This document shows, one piece after another, positions 6,056 through 14,648 of a stretch of 64,000 nt of DNA (position 1 is its first letter; each line of letters opens with the position of its first letter). The position numbers were made by a program, and so were the translations under genes. Source of the DNA: an uncultured Lachnospiraceae bacterium (GTDB lineage Bacteria > Bacillota > Clostridia > Lachnospirales > Lachnospiraceae). The DNA is taken from contig CAJUMV010000020.1 in NCBI GenBank assembly GCA_910587715.1, forward strand, positions 1 to 64,000. The letters are read 5' to 3'. Below the pieces are notes generated by a model that did not search any database, was not told the origin of the DNA, and was given only the letters and a program-made list of their open reading frames with translations.

Positions 6056-7882
6056 TCAGGCAGGCGCGTCGGTCTCTTCCGGCAGGATCGCCGTAATCAG
6101 ATAAAAGGGCAGGCACAGTACCATAAAGTAGACGTAGCGGAATTCCGTTGCCACGGGTGTGGCGGCAAGTACGGAGAGAAGCAGCGTAACTCCCGGCAGG
6201 TAGCAGATCAACTTGTGGTAATCTCTTCGGATGACGGAGACGCTGATACTGAAAAGCAGAACCCAGCATGCAACACCCATGCTCCAGAGTGTGCCGTAGA
6301 TGGGTACCATGCTGCCCAGTTTAATGGCGATTTCCTTGGTTTTAATGACTAAGGGTCCGCCGATCAGCGGGGTGTGGGAAACGCCCAAATCGGTGGCGCT
6401 GACGCCCTCCGCTTCCGCTACCAGATAGAAAGAGTCGGGATACCAGTAACCGTAAGTCTGGTTCACATAGGCAGTCAGGTAATCGCCGGGATAGCGCAGT
6501 CCCAAATCGAGCCAGAGCTTGAAAAACTCTTTTTTGTGAGCTGTCAGATAGTCCTGGCTGCCTGCCCGGACGAGTTCTTTGATGTTGTCTGCGAAGGTGG
6601 GGTTGTAAAGTTCATGGATATAGGTTAGATCCACCACCTGTTCTATCAGCGCACGCTCTTCTTCGGAAAGGTATCTGTCATTACAAATAACGGCTGTAAT
6701 TTGCTGCATGGGGATACTGACCGACTCGATGAAATCGGGCTGCTGTACATGAAAGGCGTTCATAACCGGGTATTTGACGATGACGGACAGAAGGAGCGCG
6801 GCAAATAGCGGCGGGTAAACAGCTTTTGCCTTCCTGTGGAAACCGAACAGCAGAAAGGGCAGTGCGAGAAGAAAGGCATACCAGCCGTTTGAGCGGAAAA
6901 GACATATCATAACACTTGATATCATAAAAACGAAAAGATTTTTGGCGCATACCTGATTCTGCACAGACAGGCGCAGGATGGCGCAGCTGAAAAAAAGCAC
7001 CGCTGCCGCGAAAGGAATGTCCTTCCAGACCGTGACGGAAAAAACGGCATGGTAGGGAATCAGGGCGTAAAATGCCATAATCAGCAGAAGGACAAAGGGG
7101 CGGATTTTGTGGGAGCGCAGCGTGGAAATAAAGTAGGCGACGCTTCCCGCGAGCAGGCACATCTGGAAGAAGGTGTAGACGGAGACGGCAGTCACCATAT
7201 TTCTTGTCAGGGCAAATCCTATATGGTAGAAAAGGCCAAAAACAAGCGTGTGAACCCATGGGTGATGGTTCGACCAGGGAATGACGCCGAGGATCTGTTC
7301 CAATTGGTTAATGCTGTCGGGAGTCATAACGCCCGGATACTGATAGAGATAGTAGGGGAGCCAGCAGAACAGGCAGCACAGGAAAGCGCACAGGGCAGTA
7401 TGGCTGCGGATAAAATTCGCAAATGCCGAAAACCATGCGGAGAGGTGGGGACGGCTTCCTTCATAAGTATAAGCCATGTCCTGATAGCGGGTGAGCAGCA
7501 TCCGGTACAGCCGTTTTCTATTGCAGGCATAGGAATATAAAAAGTGCAGCAGATAGTAAAACAGGCAGACAAAGCCTATGAAGATAACAGCCAGAATGAC
7601 GAAACGGTAGAGACGGCTTGTGAGCAGCTCTACATAATGGGGATAATCCACCAGCATATACAGGGTGGTAAAAATGACTGCGGTAAGCAGCGCTATGCGG
7701 TTAGAAACCTGTAAAAGATCCATCCGCCGGTTTACATGCCGATAGAAGAAAAATACAAGAAGATAAAAAACGATGGTAAGGATATTGCCCGGTTCCATGC
7801 GCGACGCTTTCATCAGCGCCCATGTGGTGACGAAGCTCTGAAACAGGTGCAGCAGTAAAAGGCGGTCCGGTTTGTGACTCAT
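6056..7882 (-). CDS. Large polytopic membrane protein (DUF6020-like)
   Basis: About 608 residues from ATG 7882 (MSHKPDRLLLLHLFQSF). This start follows GGGGGAG, whereas the longer open frame to 7972 lacks a site and would run into the rimP promoter. There are 11 or more hydrophobic segments, for example VIFVGF-, LYYLLHF- and LLLIMAFYAL-type stretches. The extracytoplasmic loop PGVMTPDSINQLEQILG and NHHPWVHT is characteristic of a Firmicute family with GT-C-like topology, possibly handling lipid-linked sugars. No reaction is established. It is divergent from rimP. Confidence 0.75.
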   Translation of the reverse strand: MSHKPDRLLLLHLFQSFVTTWALMKASRMEPGNILTIVFYLLVFFFYRHVNRRMDLLQVSNRIALLTAVIFTTLYMLVDYPHYVELLTSRLYRFVILAVIFIGFVCLFYYLLHFLYSYACNRKRLYRMLLTRYQDMAYTYEGSRPHLSAWFSAFANFIRSHTALCAFLCCLFCWLPYYLYQYPGVMTPDSINQLEQILGVIPWSNHHPWVHTLVFGLFYHIGFALTRNMVTAVSVYTFFQMCLLAGSVAYFISTLRSHKIRPFVLLLIMAFYALIPYHAVFSVTVWKDIPFAAAVLFFSCAILRLSVQNQVCAKNLFVFMISSVMICLFRSNGWYAFLLALPFLLFGFHRKAKAVYPPLFAALLLSVIVKYPVMNAFHVQQPDFIESVSIPMQQITAVICNDRYLSEEERALIEQVVDLTYIHELYNPTFADNIKELVRAGSQDYLTAHKKEFFKLWLDLGLRYPGDYLTAYVNQTYGYWYPDSFYLVAEAEGVSATDLGVSHTPLIGGPLVIKTKEIAIKLGSMVPIYGTLWSMGVACWVLLFSISVSVIRRDYHKLICYLPGVTLLLSVLAATPVATEFRYVYFMVLCLPFYLITAILPEETDAPA

Positions 7883-7966
7883 GTTTTTTCTCCCCCGTAA
7901 TTGCAAACTAATTATAGAGTAAAGGATATCCGCCGCGCTGTCAAATAGTCTGCTATTTAAAAACAC

Positions 7967-7995
7967 TTGCAATGGAAGAAAAAGGGTGCTATAAT
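7967..7995 (+). promoter_or_regulatory. Sigma-A promoter of the rimP-nusA operon
   Basis: -35 TTGCAA (7967-7972), a 17-bp spacer and -10 TATAAT (7990-7995). Transcription would start near 8002 and give a leader of about 70 bases that contains the hairpin at 8027-8053. Confidence 0.85.
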
Positions 7996-8026
7996 ACAGA
8001 AGAATTAAGAATAATTGCCAAGATAA

Positions 8027-8053
8027 AGAGTGGACTTGCGAGTCCGCTCTTTT
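8027..8053 (+). promoter_or_regulatory. Leader hairpin with T tail before rimP
   Basis: AGAGTGGACT (8027-8036), loop TGCG, AGTCCGCTCT (8041-8050) followed by TTT. It has the form of an intrinsic terminator lying between the promoter and rimP. It may act as an attenuator of an operon that encodes NusA itself; that regulatory reading is inferred. Confidence 0.6.
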
Positions 8054-8070
8054 CCGTGCAGGAGGTTGTT

Positions 8071-8535
8071 ATGTCAAAACGTGAGACATACGAGGAAAAG
8101 ACGGAACACCTTCTGTCTCCCATCGTGGAGCAGTATGGTGTGGAAATTTATGATGTGGAGTATGTGAAGGAGGGTAAGGACTATTATCTGCGGGTTTATA
8201 TCGATAAGACAGGAGGCGTAAACATTCAGGACTGCGAGAATGTGAGCCGCGCCCTATCGGATGCCCTTGATGCGGAAGATTTTATTCCGGATGCTTATAT
8301 TTTGGAAGTCAGCAGCCCGGGGCTTGGCAGGGTCTTGAAGAAAGACCGGCACATGGAGAAGAGTCTGGGAGAGATGGTGGAGCTGAAGGCATACAAGCCG
8401 ATAGAGGGACAGAAAGAGTTTGCCGGGATTTTAAAGGCATTTGACACCGGGACGATCACCATTGAGCAGGATGGCACCGCGCGTACCTTTGAAAGGTCTG
8501 CTATCGCGACGGTCAGACTGGCACTTGATTTTTAA
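8071..8535 (+). CDS. rimP: Ribosome maturation factor RimP
   Basis: A 154-residue protein starting MSKRETYEEK at the ATG after GGAGGTTGTT. It shows the RimP core YDVEYVKEG..YYLRVYID, the segment DCENVSRALSDALD and the signature LEVSSPGLGRVL. RimP is needed for assembly of the 30S subunit. It is the first gene of a co-directional operon with nusA 48 bases downstream, the order seen across bacteria. The frame could be extended upstream to 7972, but that would cross the promoter and leader hairpin. Confidence 0.97.
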   Translation: MSKRETYEEKTEHLLSPIVEQYGVEIYDVEYVKEGKDYYLRVYIDKTGGVNIQDCENVSRALSDALDAEDFIPDAYILEVSSPGLGRVLKKDRHMEKSLGEMVELKAYKPIEGQKEFAGILKAFDTGTITIEQDGTARTFERSAIATVRLALDF

Positions 8536-8583
8536 AGCGACGATTTTTTCATTAGGTAAGGAAACATAGGAGGACAATGGAAA

Positions 8584-9807
8584 ATGAATAAGGAATTAAT
8601 GGAGGCGCTGGATATTCTGGAGAGAGAGAAGGAAATCAGCAAGGATACTCTCTTTGAGGCGATTGAAAATTCGCTGATCACCGCCTACAAAAATCACTTC
8701 GGCAAAGCGGACAATGTGAAGGTGGAGATCGACAGAAATACATGCGACTATTACTGCTACGCCGAGAAGGAGGTGGCGGAAGAGGTGGAGGATCCTGTGA
8801 TGCAGATTTCTCCTGAGGAGGCAAGGGAGATAGATCCTGACGCCAAAGCGGGCGATATCGTTCGGGTGGAGATCCGCTCCAAGGAGTTTGGACGTATCGC
8901 CACGCAGAATGCCAAGAGCGTGATTTTACAGAAGATTCGCGAGGAAGAAAGAAGCGTTATCTACAACCAGTACTTTGAGAAGGAAAAGGATGTGGTGACG
9001 GGTATCGTCCAGCGGTATATGGGGAAGAACATATCCATTAATCTGGGCAAGGCGGATGCGATTTTAAATGAAAACGAACAGGTCCGCACAGAGCATTTCC
9101 GGCCTACGGAGAGAATCAAGGTGTATATTCTGGAGGTAAGGAACACGCCGAAGGGCCCCAGAATTTTAGTCAGCAGAACCCATCCCGAGCTGGTGAAGCG
9201 TCTCTTTGAGTCAGAGGTGACGGAGATCAAGGACGGCACGGTGGAAATCATGAGTATTGCCAGAGAGGCGGGCAGCAGGACGAAGATCGCGGTGCGCTCC
9301 AATAACCCCAACGTTGACGCAGTCGGCGCCTGTGTGGGCATCAACGGTTCCAGAGTCAATTCCATTGTGGATGAGCTGTGCGGGGAGAAGATAGACATTG
9401 TAAACTGGGACGACAATCCGGGCAACCTGATCCAGAACGCGCTTTCCCCGGCAAAGATTGTGGCGGTGTTCGCCGATCCCGATGAAAAGACGGCAAAGGT
9501 CGTTGTGCCGGACTACCAGCTGTCCCTTGCCATTGGTAAGGAGGGACAGAACGCCAGACTGGCGGCCAGACTGACGGGCTATAAGATTGATATCAAGAGC
9601 GAGACGCAGGCCAAGGATGCGCCCGGCTTCCGCTATGAGGATTACGTCTACGACGATGAGGAGTATGACGAGGAAGAGTACGACGAAGGCGGGTATGCGG
9701 AAGAATCATACGACGAGGGCGAGTATACGGAGGAAACATATGCCGACGGGCCGGATGAGCGGGAAGCGGTAACAGAGGAAGCGGAAGAGAGTCTGGAAGA
9801 GGCGTAA
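8584..9807 (+). CDS. nusA: Transcription termination/antitermination factor NusA
   Basis: A 407-residue protein after AGGAGG. It has the N-terminal RNA-polymerase-binding domain (MNKELMEALDILEREKEISK), an S1 domain (about 130-200), and KH1 and KH2 (GACVGINGSRV, SLAIGKEGQNARLAARLTGY). It binds RNA polymerase and modulates pausing and termination. It lacks the AR repeats of E. coli NusA, as expected for Firmicutes. It carries an extended tail of about 55 residues made of Tyr-Glu/Asp-rich repeats (YDDEEYDEEEYDEGGY and on), unusual in its regularity. It is the second gene of the rimP operon. Confidence 0.97.
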   Translation: MNKELMEALDILEREKEISKDTLFEAIENSLITAYKNHFGKADNVKVEIDRNTCDYYCYAEKEVAEEVEDPVMQISPEEAREIDPDAKAGDIVRVEIRSKEFGRIATQNAKSVILQKIREEERSVIYNQYFEKEKDVVTGIVQRYMGKNISINLGKADAILNENEQVRTEHFRPTERIKVYILEVRNTPKGPRILVSRTHPELVKRLFESEVTEIKDGTVEIMSIAREAGSRTKIAVRSNNPNVDAVGACVGINGSRVNSIVDELCGEKIDIVNWDDNPGNLIQNALSPAKIVAVFADPDEKTAKVVVPDYQLSLAIGKEGQNARLAARLTGYKIDIKSETQAKDAPGFRYEDYVYDDEEYDEEEYDEGGYAEESYDEGEYTEETYADGPDEREAVTEEAEESLEEA

Positions 9808-9821
9808 GAGCGAGGAGCGGA

Positions 9822-10112
9822 ATGGCAAAAAAGATTTCACTGCGCCAGTGTGTGGGCTGCGGAGAGATGAAGGACAAAAAAGAGATGATGCGCGTGTTGA
9901 AGAGCGCGGATGGGCCGATTCTTCTGGATATGAGCGGGAGAAAAAACGGCAGAGGCGCTTACCTTTGCAAAGACAGGGCGTGTCTTTTGAAGGCGAGAAA
10001 GAACAAGGGACTGGAACGTTCTTTCAAGATGTGCATACCTGATGAAATATACGAGAATCTGGAGAAGGAGTTTGAGGAGGGCGGGCATGAATCAGATACC
10101 GAGAAGAGATAA
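9822..10112 (+). CDS. ylxR: YlxR-family RNA-binding protein
   Basis: A 96-residue basic protein with the DUF448/YlxR signature: LRQCVGCGEMKDKKEMMRV near the N terminus and GRGAYLCKDRACLLKARKNK in the middle. YlxR is a small RNA-associated protein encoded between nusA and infB in most Firmicutes and has been linked to RNase P and tRNA-related functions. It starts 15 bases after nusA and overlaps the next gene by 26 bases, so the two are probably translationally coupled. Confidence 0.95.
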   Translation: MAKKISLRQCVGCGEMKDKKEMMRVLKSADGPILLDMSGRKNGRGAYLCKDRACLLKARKNKGLERSFKMCIPDEIYENLEKEFEEGGHESDTEKR

Positions 10113-10410
10113 GGTATTATCCATGCTGGGACTCGCCGCACGCTCCAGAAATGTTGTCAGTGGCGGATTTGCAACGGAACAGGCTGTCAAGGGCGGCAAG
10201 GCAGAACTGGTCATTATAGCTGAGGATGCGTCGGGTAATACCAGAAAAAAGTATAGTAACATGTGTAATTTTTATGAGGTTCCCTATGCGTTCCATGGGA
10301 CGAAGGCGGTGCTGGGACATTCCATGGGCAAGGATGAGAGGTCGGTTCTTGCGGTGACAGATGAGGGATTTGCAGATTCGATACGGAAGCATTTAGGAGA
10401 TTCGGAATAG
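10087..10410 (+). CDS. ylxQ: L7Ae/YlxQ-family ribosomal protein-like
   Basis: 107 residues from the ATG at 10087 (MNQIPRRDKVLSMLGLAARS), chosen over an upstream frame start because GGAGGGCGGGC precedes it. It contains the L7Ae-type kink-turn-binding pattern (GLAARSRNVVSGGFATEQAV, KAELVIIAEDAS, VPYAFHGTKAVLG). It likely binds kink-turn RNA in the ribosome or elsewhere. It sits in the standard position between ylxR and infB. Confidence 0.93.
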   Translation: MNQIPRRDKVLSMLGLAARSRNVVSGGFATEQAVKGGKAELVIIAEDASGNTRKKYSNMCNFYEVPYAFHGTKAVLGHSMGKDERSVLAVTDEGFADSIRKHLGDSE

Positions 10411-10425
10411 TTGGAGGTAGTAAGT

Positions 10426-13239
10426 ATGGCGAAGATGAAGGTACATGAGCTTGCAAAAGAGGTAGACAGGAAGAGCAAAGAGCTGATCGACTTTCTGCAG
10501 GCTAAAGGATATGATGTGAAGGTGGCGCAGAGCTCGATTGAGGATGAGGAAATCGCGCTGGTGAGGAAGGAATTTGCGCCTTCGGGGGAAAAGGCAGCCC
10601 CCGCCGCCGGAGAAGAGAAACCGCAGAAGTTGGAAGAAAAGCCGCGCAGTGAGGAGCCTGCCGTGAAGGAGAAAGCCGCGCAGCCAGCCGGGGGAGCGAA
10701 GGCAGCGCCAGCGAAGCCGGCGCCCGAAAGGCCTGCTGCAGAAGGTGAGAAGAAAGAAGGAAAGGGCGAAGCGCCCAAGAAAAAACGTATCATCTTCGTG
10801 AGCAATCCCCATAACTCCAAGATGGGCGGCAGACAGTCCCAGGGAGGCGGAAACGGGCAGAACAGGGGAGGCGGAAACGGCAGACCGATGTCTAATGGCG
10901 CGCGTCCTGTACAGCCTCAGAACGCGCCTCATAAAATCATACGTCCCACGCAGAAGCCGATTCCCGTGACGGCGGAGCCTTATGACGTAAGGCAGAAACA
11001 GCAGCAGGAGAGACGGCTGGAGCAGAGGCAGCAGGAAAAACGGGAAAACAGTAAAAACACGGCGGCCGGCACGAAACCGGCTTCCGGACAGGAGAGAGTG
11101 GCAGGTGCAGGTGCAGGAGAAAATCGCAGACCTGAGAGTCAGGGCAGGCAGAATTATAACGGCGGTCAGGGTGATCGTAAAAGTGGCGGCGCTCCCTTCG
11201 CTGGTAACAGGAACAGCGGCGGTGGTGACCGCGCTCAGAGAGGAAATGGCGGGCAGGACAATCGATTTAGGAAAAATAACGGTTCGAAGGACTTTATCGC
11301 TGAGGCGCCCGGCAAGGACGCGGAAAAGCACAGGGACGACGAGAAACGCAGGGTAAATCAGGAGCGGGATAAACGCTCTAAGAAGGACCATATCTATGAG
11401 GAGGACGACGCTGCGGTGAAGAACCGCAACAAGGCGGGACGCTTCATTAAGCCGGAGAAAAAGCCCGAGGAGTCCAAGGAAGAGCAGATTAAGGTCATCA
11501 CGATTCCGGATACCCTGACCATTAAAGAGCTGGCGGATAAGATGAAGATTCAGCCTTCCGCGATCATTAAAAAGCTCTTTTTACAGGGGCAGGTCGTGAC
11601 CTTAAACTCCGATATCAGTTTCGAGGAAGCGGAGAATATCGCTATCGAGTACGAGATTATCTGCGAGAAGGAAGTCAAGGTAGATGTGATTGAGGAGCTT
11701 TTGCGCGAGGAAGAAGAGGATACTTCCAAGATGGTGGCGCGTCCCCCGGTTATCTGCGTGATGGGGCATGTAGACCACGGAAAAACCTCCCTGCTTGACG
11801 CAATCCGTAAGACCAATGTAACAGATAAGGAAGCGGGCGGTATCACACAGGCGATTGGCGCGTACACGGTAAGTGCGAAAGGACAGAGCATTACTTTCCT
11901 TGACACGCCGGGTCATGAGGCGTTCACGGCAATGCGTATGCGCGGCGCAAACTCCACGGATATCGCGGTGCTCGTAGTTGCCGCCGACGACGGCGTTATG
12001 CCCCAGACGGTGGAGGCGATCAACCATGCCAAGGCGGCGGGGATTGAGATTATCGTAGCCGTCAATAAGATTGATAAGCCAAACGCGAACATCGACCGTG
12101 TGAAGCAGGAGATGACGGAGTACGAGCTGATTCCGGTAGATTGGGGCGGCTCGACGGAGTTTGTGCCGGTTTCCGCAAAGTCGGGAGAAGGCATTGAAAA
12201 TCTGCTGGAGACGATTCTGCTCACGGCGGAGATTCTGGAGTTAAAGGCGAATCCGGACAGAAACGCCAGAGGTCTGGTGATCGAAGCGGAGCTTGACAAG
12301 GGCAGAGGTCCTGTTGCCACTGTGCTGGTGCAGAAGGGTACGCTCCATGTGGGCGACTTTATCTCCGCGGGCGCAAGCCACGGCAAGGTGCGTGCCATGA
12401 TTGACGACAAGGGCAGGCGCGTGAAGGAAGCGACGCCGTCTACGCCGGTGGAAATTCTCGGTTTATCCGACGTGCCCAGCGCCGGCGAGGTGTTTATTGT
12501 CCATGAAAATGACAAGAGCGCGAAATCTTATGCGGAGACCTACATGGCGCAGCATAAAGAGGAGATGCTTGCAGATACTAAGACGAAGATGTCCCTCGAC
12601 GATCTGTTCAACCAGATTCAGGAAGGCAATTTAAAGGAGCTGAACCTAATCGTCAAGGCGGATGTACAGGGCAGCGTGGAAGCGGTGAAGCAGAGCCTGA
12701 TGAAGCTGTCTAACGAGGAAGTGGTCGTGAAGTGCATTCACGGCGGCGTGGGCGCCATCAACGAGTCCGACGTGTCTCTCGCTTCCGCGTCTTCGGCGAT
12801 TATCATCGGCTTTAACGTGAGACCGGATGCTACCGCAAAGACAGTGGCGGAGCGCGAGGGCGTGGATGTGCGTCTCTACAAGGTCATCTATCAGGCGATT
12901 GAAGATATCGAAGCAGCGATGAAGGGCATGTTAGATCCGATTTTCGAGGAAAAGATCATCGGACACGCGGAGGTGCGCCAGATATTCAAGGCGTCCGCAA
13001 TCGGCAATATCGCAGGTTCTTACGTTTTGGACGGCGAGTTCCAGAGAGGATGCAAGATTCGCATCCGCAGGGGCGAAGAGCAGATTTACGAGGGTGAGCT
13101 CGCTTCTTTGAAGCGCTTCAAGGATGATGTGAAGGAAGTGAAGGCGGGATTCGAGTGCGGTCTTGTGTTTGAGGGCTTCGATAAGATGGAGGAGCTGGAT
13201 ATCGTGGAAGCCTACATCATGGTTGAAGTGCCGAGATAA
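10426..13239 (+). CDS. infB: Translation initiation factor IF-2
   Basis: 937 residues from the ATG at 10426 (MAKMKVHELAKEVDRKSKEL), preceded by GGAGGTAG. The N-terminal IF2_N helical module is followed by a long disordered linker of about 300 residues, with Ala/Pro/Lys- then Gly/Asn/Arg/Gln-rich stretches (about 60-350). A second IF2_N module (about 360-410) precedes the GTPase with G1 GHVDHGKTS, G3 DTPGH and G4 NKID, then domains II, III and the C-terminal fMet-tRNA-binding domain. It places initiator tRNA on the 30S subunit. Because of the linker it is at the long end for Firmicutes. Confidence 0.98.
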   Translation: MAKMKVHELAKEVDRKSKELIDFLQAKGYDVKVAQSSIEDEEIALVRKEFAPSGEKAAPAAGEEKPQKLEEKPRSEEPAVKEKAAQPAGGAKAAPAKPAPERPAAEGEKKEGKGEAPKKKRIIFVSNPHNSKMGGRQSQGGGNGQNRGGGNGRPMSNGARPVQPQNAPHKIIRPTQKPIPVTAEPYDVRQKQQQERRLEQRQQEKRENSKNTAAGTKPASGQERVAGAGAGENRRPESQGRQNYNGGQGDRKSGGAPFAGNRNSGGGDRAQRGNGGQDNRFRKNNGSKDFIAEAPGKDAEKHRDDEKRRVNQERDKRSKKDHIYEEDDAAVKNRNKAGRFIKPEKKPEESKEEQIKVITIPDTLTIKELADKMKIQPSAIIKKLFLQGQVVTLNSDISFEEAENIAIEYEIICEKEVKVDVIEELLREEEEDTSKMVARPPVICVMGHVDHGKTSLLDAIRKTNVTDKEAGGITQAIGAYTVSAKGQSITFLDTPGHEAFTAMRMRGANSTDIAVLVVAADDGVMPQTVEAINHAKAAGIEIIVAVNKIDKPNANIDRVKQEMTEYELIPVDWGGSTEFVPVSAKSGEGIENLLETILLTAEILELKANPDRNARGLVIEAELDKGRGPVATVLVQKGTLHVGDFISAGASHGKVRAMIDDKGRRVKEATPSTPVEILGLSDVPSAGEVFIVHENDKSAKSYAETYMAQHKEEMLADTKTKMSLDDLFNQIQEGNLKELNLIVKADVQGSVEAVKQSLMKLSNEEVVVKCIHGGVGAINESDVSLASASSAIIIGFNVRPDATAKTVAEREGVDVRLYKVIYQAIEDIEAAMKGMLDPIFEEKIIGHAEVRQIFKASAIGNIAGSYVLDGEFQRGCKIRIRRGEEQIYEGELASLKRFKDDVKEVKAGFECGLVFEGFDKMEELDIVEAYIMVEVPR

Positions 13240-13290
13240 TATAAAATAGCAAGTGTTACAAATAAGGCGCAGAGGAAAGGATTTTTGAGA

Positions 13291-13692
13291 ATGCGTAAAA
13301 ACAGTGTTAAGAATACCCGCATCAACGGGGAGGTGCAGCGCGTGCTGGCGGAAATCATCCGGGGAGAGATCAAGGACCCCAGAATTGCGCCGATGACCTC
13401 GGTGGTTGCGGTAGAGGTTGCTCCGGATTTAAAGACCTGCAAGGCGTGGATCAGCGTACTTGGTGATGAGAAGGCGCAGGCGGATACGCTGGCAGGGCTC
13501 CGGAGCGCGGAAGGATATATTCGCGGGCAGCTTGCGCGGAGCGTCAACCTCCGCAATACGCCGCAGATTCATTTCATTATGGACCAGTCCATCGCTTACG
13601 GGGTGAATATGTCGAAGCGGATCGAGGAAGTGGTGGCATCGGACCGAAAAGCCGCAGAGTTTGATAAGGGGAGCGAAAATGAAGAGAATTGA
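13291..13692 (+). CDS. rbfA: Ribosome-binding factor A
   Basis: 133 residues from the ATG at 13291 (MRKNSVKNTRINGEVQRVLA), preceded by AGAGGAAAGGA. RbfA features are RINGEVQRVLAEIIRGEIKDP near the start, the KH-like fold region with VEVAPDLKTCKAWISVLG, and RNTPQIHFIMDQSIAYGVNM near the C terminus. It helps 16S rRNA 5' maturation and cold adaptation. It overlaps the next gene by 14 bases. Confidence 0.97.
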   Translation: MRKNSVKNTRINGEVQRVLAEIIRGEIKDPRIAPMTSVVAVEVAPDLKTCKAWISVLGDEKAQADTLAGLRSAEGYIRGQLARSVNLRNTPQIHFIMDQSIAYGVNMSKRIEEVVASDRKAAEFDKGSENEEN

Positions 13693-14632
13693 TGATTTAA
13701 AGGATATAAAGACGGTGGCAATCGGCGGGCATATGAGACCTGACGGGGATTGTGTGTGCTCGTGTCTGGCGCTGTATCATTATCTGAAAAAGGAACTGCC
13801 CGCAGCGAGGGTTGACGTGTATCTGGAGGAGCCGCCGGCGCCGTTCCACGTTTTAGAGGGAATAGAAGATATTAAGTCAGAATTTAACGGTGAGGAAGTT
13901 TATGATGTTTTCTTTGCGCTGGACAGCAATGACGAGCGGCTGGGAGACGCGCTGCCCATTTTTAAGCGCGCCAAAAGACGCGTCAATATTGACCATCATG
14001 TCAGCAATACCGGCTGCGGGGATGTGAATGTAATAGAGCCTGACAAAAGCTCTACGGCGGAGCTTCTCTATGAGCTGATGGAGCCGGAGCTTGTGGATGA
14101 GGTAATCGCAAAGGCTGTTTATCTCGGCATTGCTCACGATACGGGCGTGTTCCGCTACTCCAACACCTCGCCCCGCACGATGGAAATTGCGGCACATTTA
14201 CTTAAATTCGGATTTGATTTTTCAGCATTGATTGAGGAAACCTTTTATGAAAAGACCTATTTCCAGACGCAGATTATGGGTCGTGCGATTCTGGGCAGCG
14301 TGCGTTTTATGGATGACAGGTGTATTGTCAGCATGGTGAGCCGGCGTATGATGGAATTTTACTGCGTGGGTCCGAAGGATTTGGACGGCATCGTCAACTA
14401 TTTACAGGGAGTAAAGGGCGTGGACTGCGCCATCTTTATGTACGAGACGGGGACGTTAGAATACAAGGTGAGTATGCGCTCGAACGGTCTTGTGAATGTG
14501 GCGGAGGTGGCTGTGAAATTTGGGGGCGGCGGACATGTGCGCGCTGCCGGGTGCACGATGAACGGTACATACCATGACAATATCAACAACCTGTCGCGGG
14601 AGATTGCAGCCCAGTTAAACTGGGAGGCTTAG
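13679..14632 (+). CDS. nrnA: NrnA-type DHH phosphoesterase (oligoribonuclease / pAp phosphatase)
   Basis: 317 residues from the ATG at 13679 (MKRIDDLKDIKTVAIGGHMR), preceded by GGGGAG inside the end of rbfA. The DHH domain has GHMRPDGD, LDSND and IDHHVSNT. The DHHA1 domain ends with FGGGGHVRAAG. NrnA degrades nano-RNAs and dephosphorylates pAp to AMP, Mn-dependent. The position between rbfA and truB is conserved in Firmicutes. Confidence 0.95.
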   Translation: MKRIDDLKDIKTVAIGGHMRPDGDCVCSCLALYHYLKKELPAARVDVYLEEPPAPFHVLEGIEDIKSEFNGEEVYDVFFALDSNDERLGDALPIFKRAKRRVNIDHHVSNTGCGDVNVIEPDKSSTAELLYELMEPELVDEVIAKAVYLGIAHDTGVFRYSNTSPRTMEIAAHLLKFGFDFSALIEETFYEKTYFQTQIMGRAILGSVRFMDDRCIVSMVSRRMMEFYCVGPKDLDGIVNYLQGVKGVDCAIFMYETGTLEYKVSMRSNGLVNVAEVAVKFGGGGHVRAAGCTMNGTYHDNINNLSREIAAQLNWEA

Positions 14633-14648
14633 AGAGACCAAAAGAGAT

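Noticed and set aside
7972..8070. Upstream extension of the RimP frame
   Set aside because: It would place the start inside the -35/-10 promoter and the leader hairpin; the ATG at 8071 has GGAGG and matches the RimP family start.
10393..11391. 332-residue minus-strand frame opposite infB
   Set aside because: Antisense to the low-complexity linker of IF-2; its Arg/Leu/Ser-rich sequence is a by-product of that linker.
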